Shown: positions 53,798 through 64,000 of the stretch, piece by piece | Layout of the letters: each line of letters begins with the position of its first letter | How positions within the stretch are numbered: the stretch's first letter is position 1 | Assembly: GCF_963678635.1 (NCBI RefSeq) | Contig: NC_087067.1 | Coordinates: 61,118,594 to 61,182,593 of the forward strand | Length of the DNA stretch: 64,000 bases | Origin: Symsagittifera roscoffensis | Lineage: Eukaryota > Xenacoelomorpha > Acoela > Convolutidae | Direction: 5' to 3' | The notes under the pieces: model-generated | Database searches by the model: none | The model's input: only the letters and a program-made list of their open reading frames with translations | What the model was told of the DNA's origin: nothing | Made by a program: the position numbers and the translations under genes

Positions 53798-56557
53798 GTC
53801 TAAGGAATTTTCTCTGTATTGCCTATTGTATCTGTCGACGAAATATGATTTTTTGTTTCTTGTATGAATATCTATTTGGTGGTTATCATACTCAATTTTA
53901 TTATAAGCTGGCAATAAGTGATGATGTATTTTCGCGAAAAGACATAAGAATTTATAGTCCAGAAACCTTGTTACTGGTAATATATTGTGTTTTAGCTTCA
54001 AGTCTGAAGATGAGTCGTATTTTGAACGATCGCAGCAAGTTTTCACTGCCCAGTTTGACTGTTTTTCCAGTGATATCATTAGGTTAGCGGATATTCCACT
54101 TAAACGAATTGCTGGGTAATGCAAATGACTAATTACCAGTGCATTCATTATCAAGAGTCTTGTTTTTACTGGCAATGGCTTTTTGATTGATTGAAGTTTT
54201 TATTCCGCACGCCATTTTCCTGAGAATCTTTTTTATTTCATCTTGAAAGGTTAGAAACTAATCTAAAACTACTCTTGAGTATTTAACAATAGTTTTTTCC
54301 TCAGTTATTTTATCATCTAGAGTTGTAGTATACTTTTCATCCTTTTTCCTTGAATGTTTTTTGCTGAAAATATTAGTTTTGTTTTTTTTTGCCTTAAACT
54401 GCAGTGAGTGTTCTAAAAAATAAATTCACAACAGACTGCAATTGGCTTCGAGTGCTTTAAGAGTTTTTTGTGGATCGTTATTTTTACAGAATAATAATGT
54501 ATTATCCGCATAATGAACTATTTTACATGTTTTGTCAATTTGTTCGTTGAGATCGTTAAAGTAGAGATTGAATATTAGTGGGCCAAGGACAGTGCGCTGT
54601 GGGATACCCTGCTCAAGTGCAGTCCAATCGGATTCGGTGTTACTATCAATTGTTTTTTGGTTTCGATGGTGATACAGGAATTGGTCACTTCTATAGCTTC
54701 TTCGGAAAAATTTAACCCTTTTAGTTTATTTTTAAGATAAGTACGATCAATAGAATCAATTGCTTTAGAGAGATCCAGTAAGGAACATGCTACAGTTTTT
54801 TTGTTGTCTGTTGCTTTTCTGATTGCTTCAGTGCAATAAATAATAGCGTCGGTTGTTGAATATGATGTTCTGAACCCAAATTGGGTATTACTTAGTAAAT
54901 TTTGGGATATCAGATATTCTTTGAATTGTTTATATAACAATTTTCCAAAAACTTTTGAGAGCGCCCCAGTTATAGAGATAGTACTACATATTTCTGGTGG
55001 TTCTGAGTCCTATTTTTTGTATATTGGTGTGACAACTGCTTTTTCAAGCTTGAAAGGTTAGGTTTTGTTTTTCAAAAACTCATTGTATAGAAATGTCAGA
55101 TGTGTGTATATTTCATTATAGCCATCCTTCAATGCCCAGGCTGGAGTTTTGGAAAAACTTGGTGCCTTTCGACAATTTAAATTATGTATTTCTTTTTAAT
55201 ATTCAGCTGATGTGATGAAATGGAATGAAAATTTATAATTATTTTGAATGTTGCATGTAGAAGTCGGTGGACTTCGCCTGATTTTTGTTTTTTTCTCATA
55301 AAAGCATTCAAGAGTTGAGAACTTGTAATTTAGCAGGTTCGCCATCTGTAATTTATTGGTTATGAAGTCGCCGAAAGAGTTTTTGAGTAATAAAATGAGG
55401 TTGGAAGATTTTTTTGTGTTTATTGTATTGTTTATTATGCTCCATTTTTCGCGTTCGGTTTTTTTCGAGTTAAACAGTTGGGATATAAATTTATCATCTT
55501 TGTAGTTTACCTTTGGTTTGTCGTTGCGTATGAAAATAGTCTTCTGTGGGGCACATTATTTAATGGTGTCAGCAATGTTAGATGTGAAGATGTCGAACAT
55601 AACTTCGGGATCGTTATTGCTATACAAACTTCTCCAATTTATAGCTGATAGTTTTTGTTTGAATTTGTAATCGGAGTATTTGGATTTGTCATACATTTTA
55701 CGTTTAATTGGTCTTATGTTGTTCATCTTAAGTTCTGTTATGAACGCTGTTGTTTGGTGGTCGGTCTTAATTGGTGGTGTGAACACTAGTGAATTATTCG
55801 TTAGATCTTTTATGCTTAGGTCCGTGATAATGAGTGCTTTTGGGTGATTAGGTGTTAATTTGTTAGTGACGTCCAGATTATATGGTACGAAGATTGTAAG
55901 TACAGGTTGTTTGTCGTCTTCGTTGAGATAGTTGACATTGTAATCTCCTAGTAAAATTAAGTTTGAACTAAATGACTGTGCATGGTAAATTGATTTGGCT
56001 AGATCTTCTAAGAAGTCTGTTTTGTTGTTTCTATTAGGGTTATAGGCTAGATTTAAAAGAGTGGTTCGATCATTTTTGTTGTTGAGTCCAGCTTTATTTT
56101 TTGTCCAGTTGCAGTTGCTCTCATACTTTTTGAGCATGTTACTCAAGTCATGTCTTGATTTTGGGTTTAGCTTTTTAGGAACCAGTAACATGACTCCTCC
56201 ACCCTTCAATTTTTTACTTGATTCATAAGATCTATCACATCGGAACAACTTATGTTTGTCATTGTCTATGGCTCACAGTTTTTCGTCATTTGTATCATTG
56301 AAACATGTCTCGGAAAATCCGAAACTTGTATTATCATTGAAAGTTATAATAAATTGTTTGAGATCTGAACGCTTTCCAGTTAAACTTGTACAATTATGGT
56401 GTAGTACTTTAAAGATGTTGTTGTATTTTTCCTGTTTTTTCTTTATTTGACTAAATTCCATGAAGAGTCCTGGACTTGGGTGGACATCCCTTGATGTTAG
56501 GAGAGTTTTATGAAGGGACCTTTCTCGTTCTAATTTTGTTCGAGTATAGTGTGGCAA
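53798..56557 (-). pseudogene. LINE ORF2 relic (APE endonuclease and RT), copy 1
   Basis: The endonuclease opens at 56557-56273 with VLHHNCTSLTGKRSDLKQFI and FGFSETCFND (catalytic SET). It continues in 56248-55556 with GGGVMLLVPKKL, SNLILLGDYNVNYL (GDYN motif) and KTDHQTTAFI (the SDH block reads TDH). RT parts are at 54940-54575 (LLSNTQFGFRTSYSTTDAII, SLLDLSKAIDSIDR, where A-F-D is A-I-D). The C-terminal domain (SHLHYPAIRLSGISANLM) is at 54175-53800. Many stops and frameshifts lie between, and the catalytic RT box is not seen. It is a CR1/Jockey-like LINE by domain order, 3'-truncated where it meets ORF-X copy B. Confidence 0.8.
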
Positions 56558-57073
56558 CCCATGGAAAAAGATACTTTCCTTTCTTTTTATTCAGTACCTT
56601 ATTAGCTACAAATCCATCGCTTTCGCAGAAACTGATGACAGATATGCTAGTTAAGACAAAAGGTAACAGCATATCTTTTTGTAGAATAATTTTAGTTAAA
56701 ATTGCAAAAAATTACAAATTACAGTAGTTTATCAAGAAGATAGTCTTAACTAGCATTACTTACTAAGGAAAACCTTGCGAGTAGTTATATGACTGCTGGT
56801 TGAGATTCAGATTATGGTTATAAGTACTACCACAGCCTCATGAGTTGTTGTTTAAGTTATTTTGACCACTTTGTCGGCCATATGGGTGCATGCGATTGTT
56901 ACTATAGGGTCAATTAGTAGACTATAAATATTTTATGTTGATAGCTGGAAAGCAATTTTTGGTTGGAGTTTGCTTTTCCAGGATAATCATGGGCTGGTTT
57001 TACCTTGGTTTTATCATAAATTTCATTCAAAAAACAATTATAATGATCAATTTTGTCATTAGCATCATAACTG

Positions 57074-57990
57074 TTAAGTGTTGACGGTATTTCGCAAATA
57101 ACAATCGAATCTGGAAAAAAATTTTGCAGTTATTAAAGCGAAAATTTCTTCATATTTGGCGATAAATTCATCAACCGTTGAGTATATTTTTTGTAAGATC
57201 GAGATTGTTCCGTCTTGGATTATCACACACATAAGTTTTTTTTCACTATATTGGTCAAGGACTTTTATTTTCTCCTCAGTGGAGCCACCCCTGTATGCAT
57301 GCACAACCGTTTCATTGGGGAAAATTTCAGTTTTTACCCTAGCAATTATAATTGAACCCAAAAATAAGTTTACACACTCCTCTAGTATAGAAAAAGGCGA
57401 AAAGTTTCTCACCGTTTTTGCTCATTCTTTCGCTTTCGTCGATCTTGACTGTAGTTTGCAATCCTTGTCGGCTTCCGATGTTTTCTCATTAAACTCAATT
57501 GTTTTACAATAATCTTCCTTTTGGTCGTACAAATCGGAGTAAATCTTGTATAAAGCTGCTTTTTGGAGTCCATTAAATTATTTTTGGCTAAGATTTTTGC
57601 TTGACATGTTTAAAATGGATGCAAATGACTGGTAACTGGAAGGACAGTATAATGACTTCAGATCCTGTGTTTCTGCTTAATAATTTAAATTTAGTGCTGA
57701 GATGACTTTCTTTTTCTGCAAATTATTTTCGTCTTTCTGCTGAACAACTTTCTTTGCAAATATACGTTTCTTTTTTCCTTTCCCAATATCATTTTGTTCG
57801 CTCGTCTGATTCGATCAAGCAATGATTTCCAGTTTTTCTGCTGATAAATTTGTACTGCTAAAAATGAATTTTTTCAGCAATTTTTTTTTCTTTTTTGCTG
57901 AATAATTTTTCTGCAAAACAGTTTTTTTTTCTGTTTAATAGCTGTAACTGTCTTTTTCTTTTGCCAAGTTCAATTTTTTTAATACAAATT
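57074..57990 (-). pseudogene. LINE ORF1 relic with esterase-like domain, copy 1
   Basis: The C-terminal part (57412-57074) has VNLFLGSIIIARVKTEIFP, VVHAYRGGSTEEKIKVLD and LMCVIIQDGTISILQ. This resembles the SGNH/esterase domain of CR1-type ORF1 proteins, with the block I GDS reduced to GS and the third block altered. Upstream, over 57990-57420, is a lysine-rich, coiled-coil-like sequence with stops. It lies 5' of ORF2 on the same strand, as expected for a two-ORF LINE. Confidence 0.6.
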
Positions 57991-58635
57991 TTCGAATAAA
58001 GCATGTATGGAATTTTCTAAATTTAGGGTTTGATAATATTATGTACGGATGTTTTGTTTTAAATCGAATAAATTTTCTAGTTGGGACTAATCTCTATCTA
58101 AACGACTATATTTTTGTTATTAGAGAACTTTCATTTATTGTTTGAAGGTCAGAAAGATCAAAGGCAAAAATGATGAGAAAAAGAGCAAAAAAAGCCGACT
58201 GATTTCTAGACTGATTCTTGTTCTGTGTGATTTCTAGACTGATTCCTGTTGTGTATGATTTCTAGACTGATTCTTGTTTTGTGTCTTTAACCGTCTAGAC
58301 CTAGCCAGTTCTGGTCTGTTCAGGGCTAAGTAAAATGTTACCGTTTTTAGGCTATCGATCAAGCGACTTTTTTGAAAGCGAAAGCTTTCGTTTGCATGCA
58401 AAAATAACCACATAGACGGGTCTCCGATCCCCAAACGACGTGATTACTATTAAAAACACGGCTCGGAATCCATTATTTACTATGTTTTTAGTGACAATTA
58501 TATATACTAAATTCAATGGAGTTGGGTTGACCCGTTCCTTTGTCTAACTACTCATGCTCTGAAAAACTGTACAAAATCGGAGTCAATTAAATTATTCAGG
58601 TCATCACAGTAATTAAAAAAGTAGGTTTAATAATC
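57991..58635. other. LINE 5' region
   Basis: No gene is supported. It contains a threefold ATTTCTAGACTGATTC repeat (58200-58280) that is also found at 63062-63140. A 66-codon minus frame (58434-58234) is not recognised. Confidence 0.45.
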
Positions 58636-59851
58636 TGTAACAGTTTCTGATAGTCTCTGGGCACCTGTGCTTCAATTCCGTGTTCCCCCGGGTATAACGT
58701 CGCTGTTTTCCCAATTTCGTGGCACGGGAGGGAACGGATCCGCTCCGGATGTCCCACATGACCCTACTTCCCTATGATTTTACTCGGAAGAGCGTCATAT
58801 CGTGTCTTCTTACCACGATTAAAGTCTTCGTTATTCTCGTGTTTATTTGAACTGATTTTTGTCTCTCTTATTCGGCGTGTGTTCGTCTTGTATTTTCCGG
58901 ACAAACTAAGTGTCACTCACAAAGGGTAATCGTTCAATTATGCTGTTGCCCTCAATATTAAAACTAAGAAACTCTGTGACCAGGAAATGTGCCAGTCGGT
59001 CATATTTGGAAGTTTGACCTTGAGCAATGCGAATGAACATAGTTTTGGGGTGGAATTTTTCAAAAACTCGAATTGGACATGTCATGCTCATGTTTCTCGC
59101 GACAACTGAAAATATCAGAAACAAAAATCAGAGCGACCGATTTACAATCGCGGGAAAAGGGTCAATTTAAGCAGCGGGAAATTGCTATTCTCATTTTCCG
59201 ACATCTAAATTTAACGAGAGTAGAGCTGTCCTATCTTGATATAGGAGTCAAAGAACATCGAAATTCAGTTGGACCAGAGTGAACATTCGGTGGAAAGGTG
59301 GACAACCGAAGGGTCCCAATGGTCCAGAACCAAAACTCCATTCTCGAGATAAAACTTGTTCGATTAGAACTTATTGAATCAAACTTAATTCCCCAATTAT
59401 TCTCAAGTTGCTTACTAATTTAGTTAGTTCAATTCGCGAGTGTGCTGGTATGTTAGTACCCAATTTAAATTTCTTGAGTGTGTTTTATGATTGTTATGTT
59501 GAGATAAGGTGAAATTTAGATTGATCCATCTGAAATAGATCAAAGTTCCACTGTCTAATAATAAGCAACTGTACGGATTGTTTCGACCCTGTTTATAACG
59601 GCGTTCGTGTATTTTGGGTATCTCGAGACCTAAGTATGGGTGCATTCTTATTTTCTAGAGTGGAGGGGTATTTTGGTAGTGGCTTTTAAGATTTAACGGG
59701 TTTTTAGTCTCATGTCGCAGGTGAACCGAATTGGCTCCGACCGTTTTGAGGTAGAAAAATACAAGAGATAGTGTCCCTGACTCTTGAGCCAATGATTATA
59801 GGGCCTATTTTTCTTTAACCTCAAATGTGTCTTAAGTAGGCGACTGTTACA
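58636..59851 (+). mobile_element. LTR of a second, related family (1216 bp)
   Basis: It begins TGTAACAGTTTCTG and ends AGTAGGCGACTGTTACA; the 8-bp ends TGTAACAG and CTGTTACA are perfect inverted repeats. It is homologous to the minus-oriented LTR at 46312-47215 and shares short blocks with the copy A LTR (GATCCATCT). It is followed by the same primer-site candidate as copy A, so it is a 5' LTR of a plus-oriented relative. Confidence 0.8.
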
Positions 59852-60362
59852 TAGTATTTTCATGGCGCTCCTGGGTGTTTTTACGACATCATGACTACGG
59901 AGTCGAACCCACTTGACACAGCTCCGGACTACATGCTCTTTCTAGAGTACTGGTGGTACGGTTCAGCGGTAACGTATAAACCTTCCGGGTGTACCGTGAT
60001 AGTTTCTTAAGAAAACTCGAGAAAACTTCCTGGTACGCTCTCCGAACAAGGCTTAGCTAACCGAGTAAGGGGGTTACTAGGGGGACAAAAAATGAGCAAA
60101 AGACAAAAAGCGAAACAAAAATCAAAAAAGAATAGAAAAAAGAACAAAAACCAGAAAACAAAAAATGACAATGACTTTGACACCAGATTAGTTGGATCAA
60201 ATTTTTATATTAATTTAAAAAAAAACCCATACTGCTTTATAAGACAGATCGTTTCGATCAATCCAGCAATCTTAATAAGGTGCTCGAGTGTGGGGTGTTG
60301 TTAAGGGTTTTCAGATAGCTTGCAACTTAGCTGGACAACTAGGAGACTTGACTGGAAATAAA
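59852..60362 (+). promoter_or_regulatory. Leader of the second LTR family, truncated
   Basis: TGGCGCTCCTGG at 59863-59874 and the hairpin GATCG-TTT-CGATC at 60247-60259 match the copy A leader in order and approximate spacing. A lysine-rich frame (60092-60304) is most likely low-complexity leader. The sequence stops at 60362 at a duplication junction with LINE sequence, so no internal coding region follows. Confidence 0.6.
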
Positions 60363-61424
60363 TTTATCATCTTTGTAGTTTACCTTTGGTTTGTCGTTGC
60401 GTATGAAAATAGTCTTCTGTGGGGCACATTATTTAATGGTGTCAGCAATGTTAGATGTGAAGATGTCGAACATAACTTCGGGATCGTTATTGCTACACAA
60501 ACTTCTCCAGTTTATAGCTGATAGTTTTTGTTTGAATTTGTAATCGGAGTAATTGGATTTGTCATACATTTTACGTTTAATTGGTCTTATGTTGTTCATC
60601 TTAAGTTCTGTTATGAACGCTGTTGTTTGGTGGTCGGTCTTAATTGGTGGTGTGAACACTAGTGAATTATTCGTTAGATCTTTTATGCTTAGGTCCGTGA
60701 TAATGAGTGCTTTTGGGTGATTAGGTGTTAATTTGTTAGTGACGTCCAGATTATATGGTACGAAGATTGTAAGTACAGATTGTTTGTCGTCTTCGTTGAG
60801 ATAGTTGACATTGTAATCTCCTAGTAAGATTAAGTTTGAACTAAATGACTGTGCATGGTAAATTGATTTGGCTAGATCTTCTAAGAAGTCTGTTTTGTTG
60901 TTTCTATTAGGGTTATAGGCTAGATTTAATAGAGTGGTTCGATCATTTTTGTTGTTGAGTCCAGCTTTATTTTTTGTCCAGTTGCTATCATACTTTTTGA
61001 GCATGTTACTCAAGTCATGTCTTGATTTTGGGTTTAGCTTTTTAGGAACCAGTAACATGACTCCTCCACCCTTCAATTTTTTACTTGATTCATTAGATCT
61101 ATCACATCGGAACAACTTATGTTTGTCATTGTCTATGGCTCACAGTTTTTCGTCATTTGTATCATTGAACCATGTCTCGGAAAATCCGAAACTTGTATTG
61201 TCATTGAAAGTTATAATAAATTGTTTGAGATCTGAACGCTTTCCAGCTAAACTTGTACAATTATGGTGTAGTACTTTAAAGATGTTGTTGTATTGTTCCT
61301 GTTTTTTCTTTATTTGACTAAATTCCATGAAGAGTCCTGGACTTGGGTGGACATCCCTTGATGTTAGGAGAGTTTTATGAAGGGACCTTTCTCGTTCTAA
61401 TTTTGTTCGAGTATAGTGTGGCAA
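60363..61424 (-). pseudogene. LINE ORF2 endonuclease relic, copy 2
   Basis: This is the duplicate of the endonuclease region described at 55556-56557. It begins at 61424 with VLHHNCTSLAGKRSDLKQFI and FGFSETWFND, where copy 1 has SETCF, so copy 2 keeps the usual Trp. SNLILLGDYNVNYL is intact. It is cut at 60363 by the duplication junction, so no RT follows. Confidence 0.8.
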
Positions 61425-61941
61425 CCCATGGAAAAAGATACTTTCCTTTCTTTTTATTCAGTACCTTATTAGCTACAAATCCATCGCTTTCGCAGAAACT
61501 GATGACAGATATGCTAGTTAAGACAAAAGGTAACAGCATATCTTTTTGTAGAATAATTTTAGTTAAAATTGCAAAAAATTACAAATTACAGTAGTTTATC
61601 AAGAAGATAGTCTTAACTAGCATTACTTACTAAGGAAAACCTTGCGAGTAGTTATATGACTGCTGGTTGAGATTCAGATTATGGTTATAAGTACTACCAC
61701 AGCCTCATGAGTTGCTGTTTAAGTTATTTTGACCACTTTGTCGGCCATATGGGTGCATGCGATTGTTACTATAGGGTCAATTAGTAGACTATAAATATTA
61801 TTATGTTGATAGCTGGAAAGCAATTTTTGGTTGGAGTTTGCTTTTCCAGGATAATCATGGGCTGGTTTTACCTTGGTTTTATCATAAATTTCATTCAAAA
61901 AACAATTATAATGATCAATTTTGTCATTAGCATCATAATTG

Positions 61942-62865
61942 TTAAGTGTTGACGGTATTTCGCAAATAACAATCGAATCTGGAAAAAAATTTTGCAGTTA
62001 TTAAAGCGAAAATTTCTTCATATTTGGCGATAAATTCATCAACCGTTGAGTATATTTTTTGTAAGATCGAGATTGTTCCGTCTTGGATTATCACACACAT
62101 AAGTTTTTTTTCACTATATTGGTCAAGGACTTTTATTTTCTCCTCAGTGGAGCCACCCCTGTATGCATGCACAACCGTTTCATTGGGGAAAATTTCAGTT
62201 TTTACCCTAGCAATTATAATTGAACCCAAAAATAAGTTTACACACTCCTCTAGTATAGAAAAAGGCGAAAAGTTTCTCACCGTTTTTGCTCATTCTTTCG
62301 CTTTCGTCGATGTTGACTGTAATATGCAATCCTTGTCGGCTTCCGATGTTTTCTCATTAAACTCAATTGTTTTACAATAATCTTCCTTTTGGTCGTACAA
62401 ATCGGAGTAAATCTTGTATAAAGCTGCTTTTTGGAGTCCATTAAATTATTTTTGGCTAAGATTTTTGCTTGACATGTTTAAAATGGATGCAAATGACTGG
62501 TAACTGGAAGGACAGTATAATGACTTCAGATCCTGTATTTCTGCTTAATAATTTAAATTTAGTGCTGAGATGACTTTCTTTTTCTGCAAATTATTTTCCT
62601 CTTTCTGCTGAACAACTTTCTTTGCAAATATACGTTTCTTTTTTCCTTTCCCAATATCATTTTGTTCGCTCGTCTGATTCGATCAAGCAATGATTTCCAG
62701 TTTTTCTGCTGATAAATTTGTACTGCTAAAAATGAATTTTTTCAGCAATTTTTTTTTTGCTGAATAATTTTTCTGCAAAACAGTTTTTTTTTCTGTTAAA
62801 TAGCTGTAACTGTCTTTTTCTTTTGCCAAGTTCGATTTTTTAATACAAATTTTCGAATAAAGCAT
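61942..62865 (-). pseudogene. LINE ORF1 relic, copy 2
   Basis: This is the duplicate of 57074-57990. The esterase-like part (62280-61942) is identical in the encoded peptide. The lysine-rich N-terminal part at 62865-62683 (LAKEKDSYSYLTEKK, YSAKKKLLKKFIF) is followed by a stop. A T/G-rich stretch with TTTTCTGCTGA units here encodes the AEK and AKK repeats. Confidence 0.6.
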
Positions 62866-63496
62866 GTATGGAATTTTCTAAATTTAGGGTTTGATAATAT
62901 TATGTACGGATGTTTTGTTTTAAATCGAATAAATTTTCTAGTTGAGACTAATCTCTATCTAAACGACTATATTTTTGTTATTAGAGAACTTTCATTTAGT
63001 GTTTGAAGGTCAGAAAGATCAAAGGCAAAAATGATGACAAAAAGAGCAAAAAAAGCCGACTGATTTCAAGACTGATTCTTGTTCTGTGTGATTTCTAGAC
63101 TGATTCCTGTTGTGTATGATTTCTAGACTGATTCTTGTTTTGTGTCTTTAACCGTCTAGACCTAGCCAGTTCTGGTCTGTTCAGGGCTAAGTAAAAAGTT
63201 ACCGTTTTTAGGCCATCGATCAAGCGACTTTTATGAAAGCGACAGCTTTCGTTTGCATGCAAAAATAACCACATAGACGGGTCTCCGATCCCCAAACGAC
63301 GTGATTACTAATAAAAACACGGCTCGGAATCCATTATTTACTATGTTTTTAGTGACAATTATATATACTAAATTCAATGGAGATGGGTTGACCCGTTCCT
63401 TTGTCTAACTACTCATGCTCTGAAAAACTGTACAAAATCGGAGTCAATTAAATTATTCAGGTCATCACAGTAATTAAAAAAGTAGGTTTAATAATC
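62866..63496. other. LINE 5' region, copy 2
   Basis: This duplicates 57991-58635, including the ATTTCTAGACTGATTC repeats. No gene is seen. Confidence 0.45.
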
Positions 63497-64000
63497 TGTA
63501 ACAGTTTCTGATAGTCTCTGGGCACCTGTGCTTCAATTCCGTGTTCCCCCGGGTATAACTTCGCTATCTTCCCAATTTCGTGGCACGGGAGGGTACGGAT
63601 CCGCTCCGGATGTCTCACATGACCCTACTTCCCTATGATTTTACTCGGAAGAGCGTCATATCGTGTCTTCTTACCACGATTAGAGTCCTCGTTATTCTCG
63701 TGTTTATTTGAACTGATTTTTGTCTCTCTTATTCGGCGTGTGTTCGTCTTGTATTTTCCGGACAAACTAAGTGTCACTCACAAAGGGTAATCGTTCAATT
63801 ATGCTGTTGCCCTCAATATTAAAACTAAGAAACTCTGTGACCAGGAAATGTGCCAGTCGGTCATATTTGGAAGTTTGACCTTGAGCAATGCGAATGAACA
63901 TAGTTTTGGGGTGGAATTTTTCAAAAATTCGAATTGGACATGTCATGCTCATGTTTCTCGTGACAACTGAAAATATCAGAAACAAAAATCAGAGCGACCG
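63497..64000 (+). mobile_element. Second copy of the 1.2-kb LTR, cut by the window end
   Basis: It starts TGTAACAGTTTCTG exactly as at 58636 and is collinear with it up to the window edge. It belongs to the second unit of the tandem block. Confidence 0.85.

Larger units (their letters stand above)
55489..64000. repeat. Tandem duplication of a 4.87-kb LINE plus LTR block
   Basis: Sequence from about 55489 (AAATTTATCATCTTTGTAG) to 60362 is repeated from 60363 with an offset of about 4870 bases, running to the window end. The copies differ by scattered substitutions and a few small indels. The junction joins the truncated LTR leader (GACTTGACTGG) directly to LINE endonuclease sequence. The second unit continues past the window. 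Confidence 0.88.

Noticed and set aside
60092-60304. Lysine-rich small protein in the LTR leader
   Set aside because: It is an A-rich leader; the matching part of the copy A leader is also A-rich but not open.

Overview
The window is eukaryotic and almost certainly animal DNA. It is AT-rich, and its one convincing host gene is a six-exon, intron-bearing homologue of the mitotic regulator Bora (protein aurora borealis) on the minus strand (16970-23588). Its reading frame runs through five phase-matched splice junctions, two of them flanking exons of only 71 and 123 bp. A second probable host exon lies at 11306-11572. Three TTAGGG-type telomere-like units (about 20982-20999) fit a metazoan but do not fix the lineage.

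Nearly everything else is mobile DNA, much of it nested or duplicated. At 1-8445 are two tandem copies of a decayed protein-primed-type family B DNA polymerase locus (Polinton/Maverick- or adintovirus-like), each followed by a long foldback element rich in CATGTG. At 8.98-10.56 kb is a Copia pol fragment, and at 13.8-15.3 kb are LINE reverse transcriptase scraps.

The region 23864-44998 is a giant Gypsy-type LTR element (copy A). Its 5' LTR is split by a hAT-like insertion (23991-29231). That insertion holds a minus-strand LINE with a PHD-like finger, RT and restriction-like endonuclease (24557-28717), which is itself split by a 1277-bp hAT element with a perfect 8-bp target duplication. The two halves of the 5' LTR add up to the 3' LTR length apart from one 4-bp indel, which confirms the stack.

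Inside copy A, a broken gag/pro/pol frame ends in the integrase zinc-binding region. It is followed by more than 5 kb of coding sequence, called ORF-X here, that I cannot assign to Gag, Pol or Env. A divergent ORF-X copy (copy B) lies on the minus strand at 47645-53797. The two are collinear over most of their length, at an amino-acid identity I judge by eye as moderate. Copy B keeps an N-terminal part with an SGNH-hydrolase-like GMND motif that copy A has lost. ORF-X is the best candidate for an undescribed system: a very large, conserved accessory protein of an LTR retroelement.

The right end (53.8-64 kb) holds a LINE with an APE-type endonuclease and an esterase-like ORF1, plus a related LTR family with termini TGTAACAG/CTGTTACA. 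A block of about 4.87 kb containing both is tandemly duplicated and runs off the window. All transposon genes here carry stops, frameshifts, deletions or missing catalytic residues, so the window reads as a transposon graveyard around a working bora gene.
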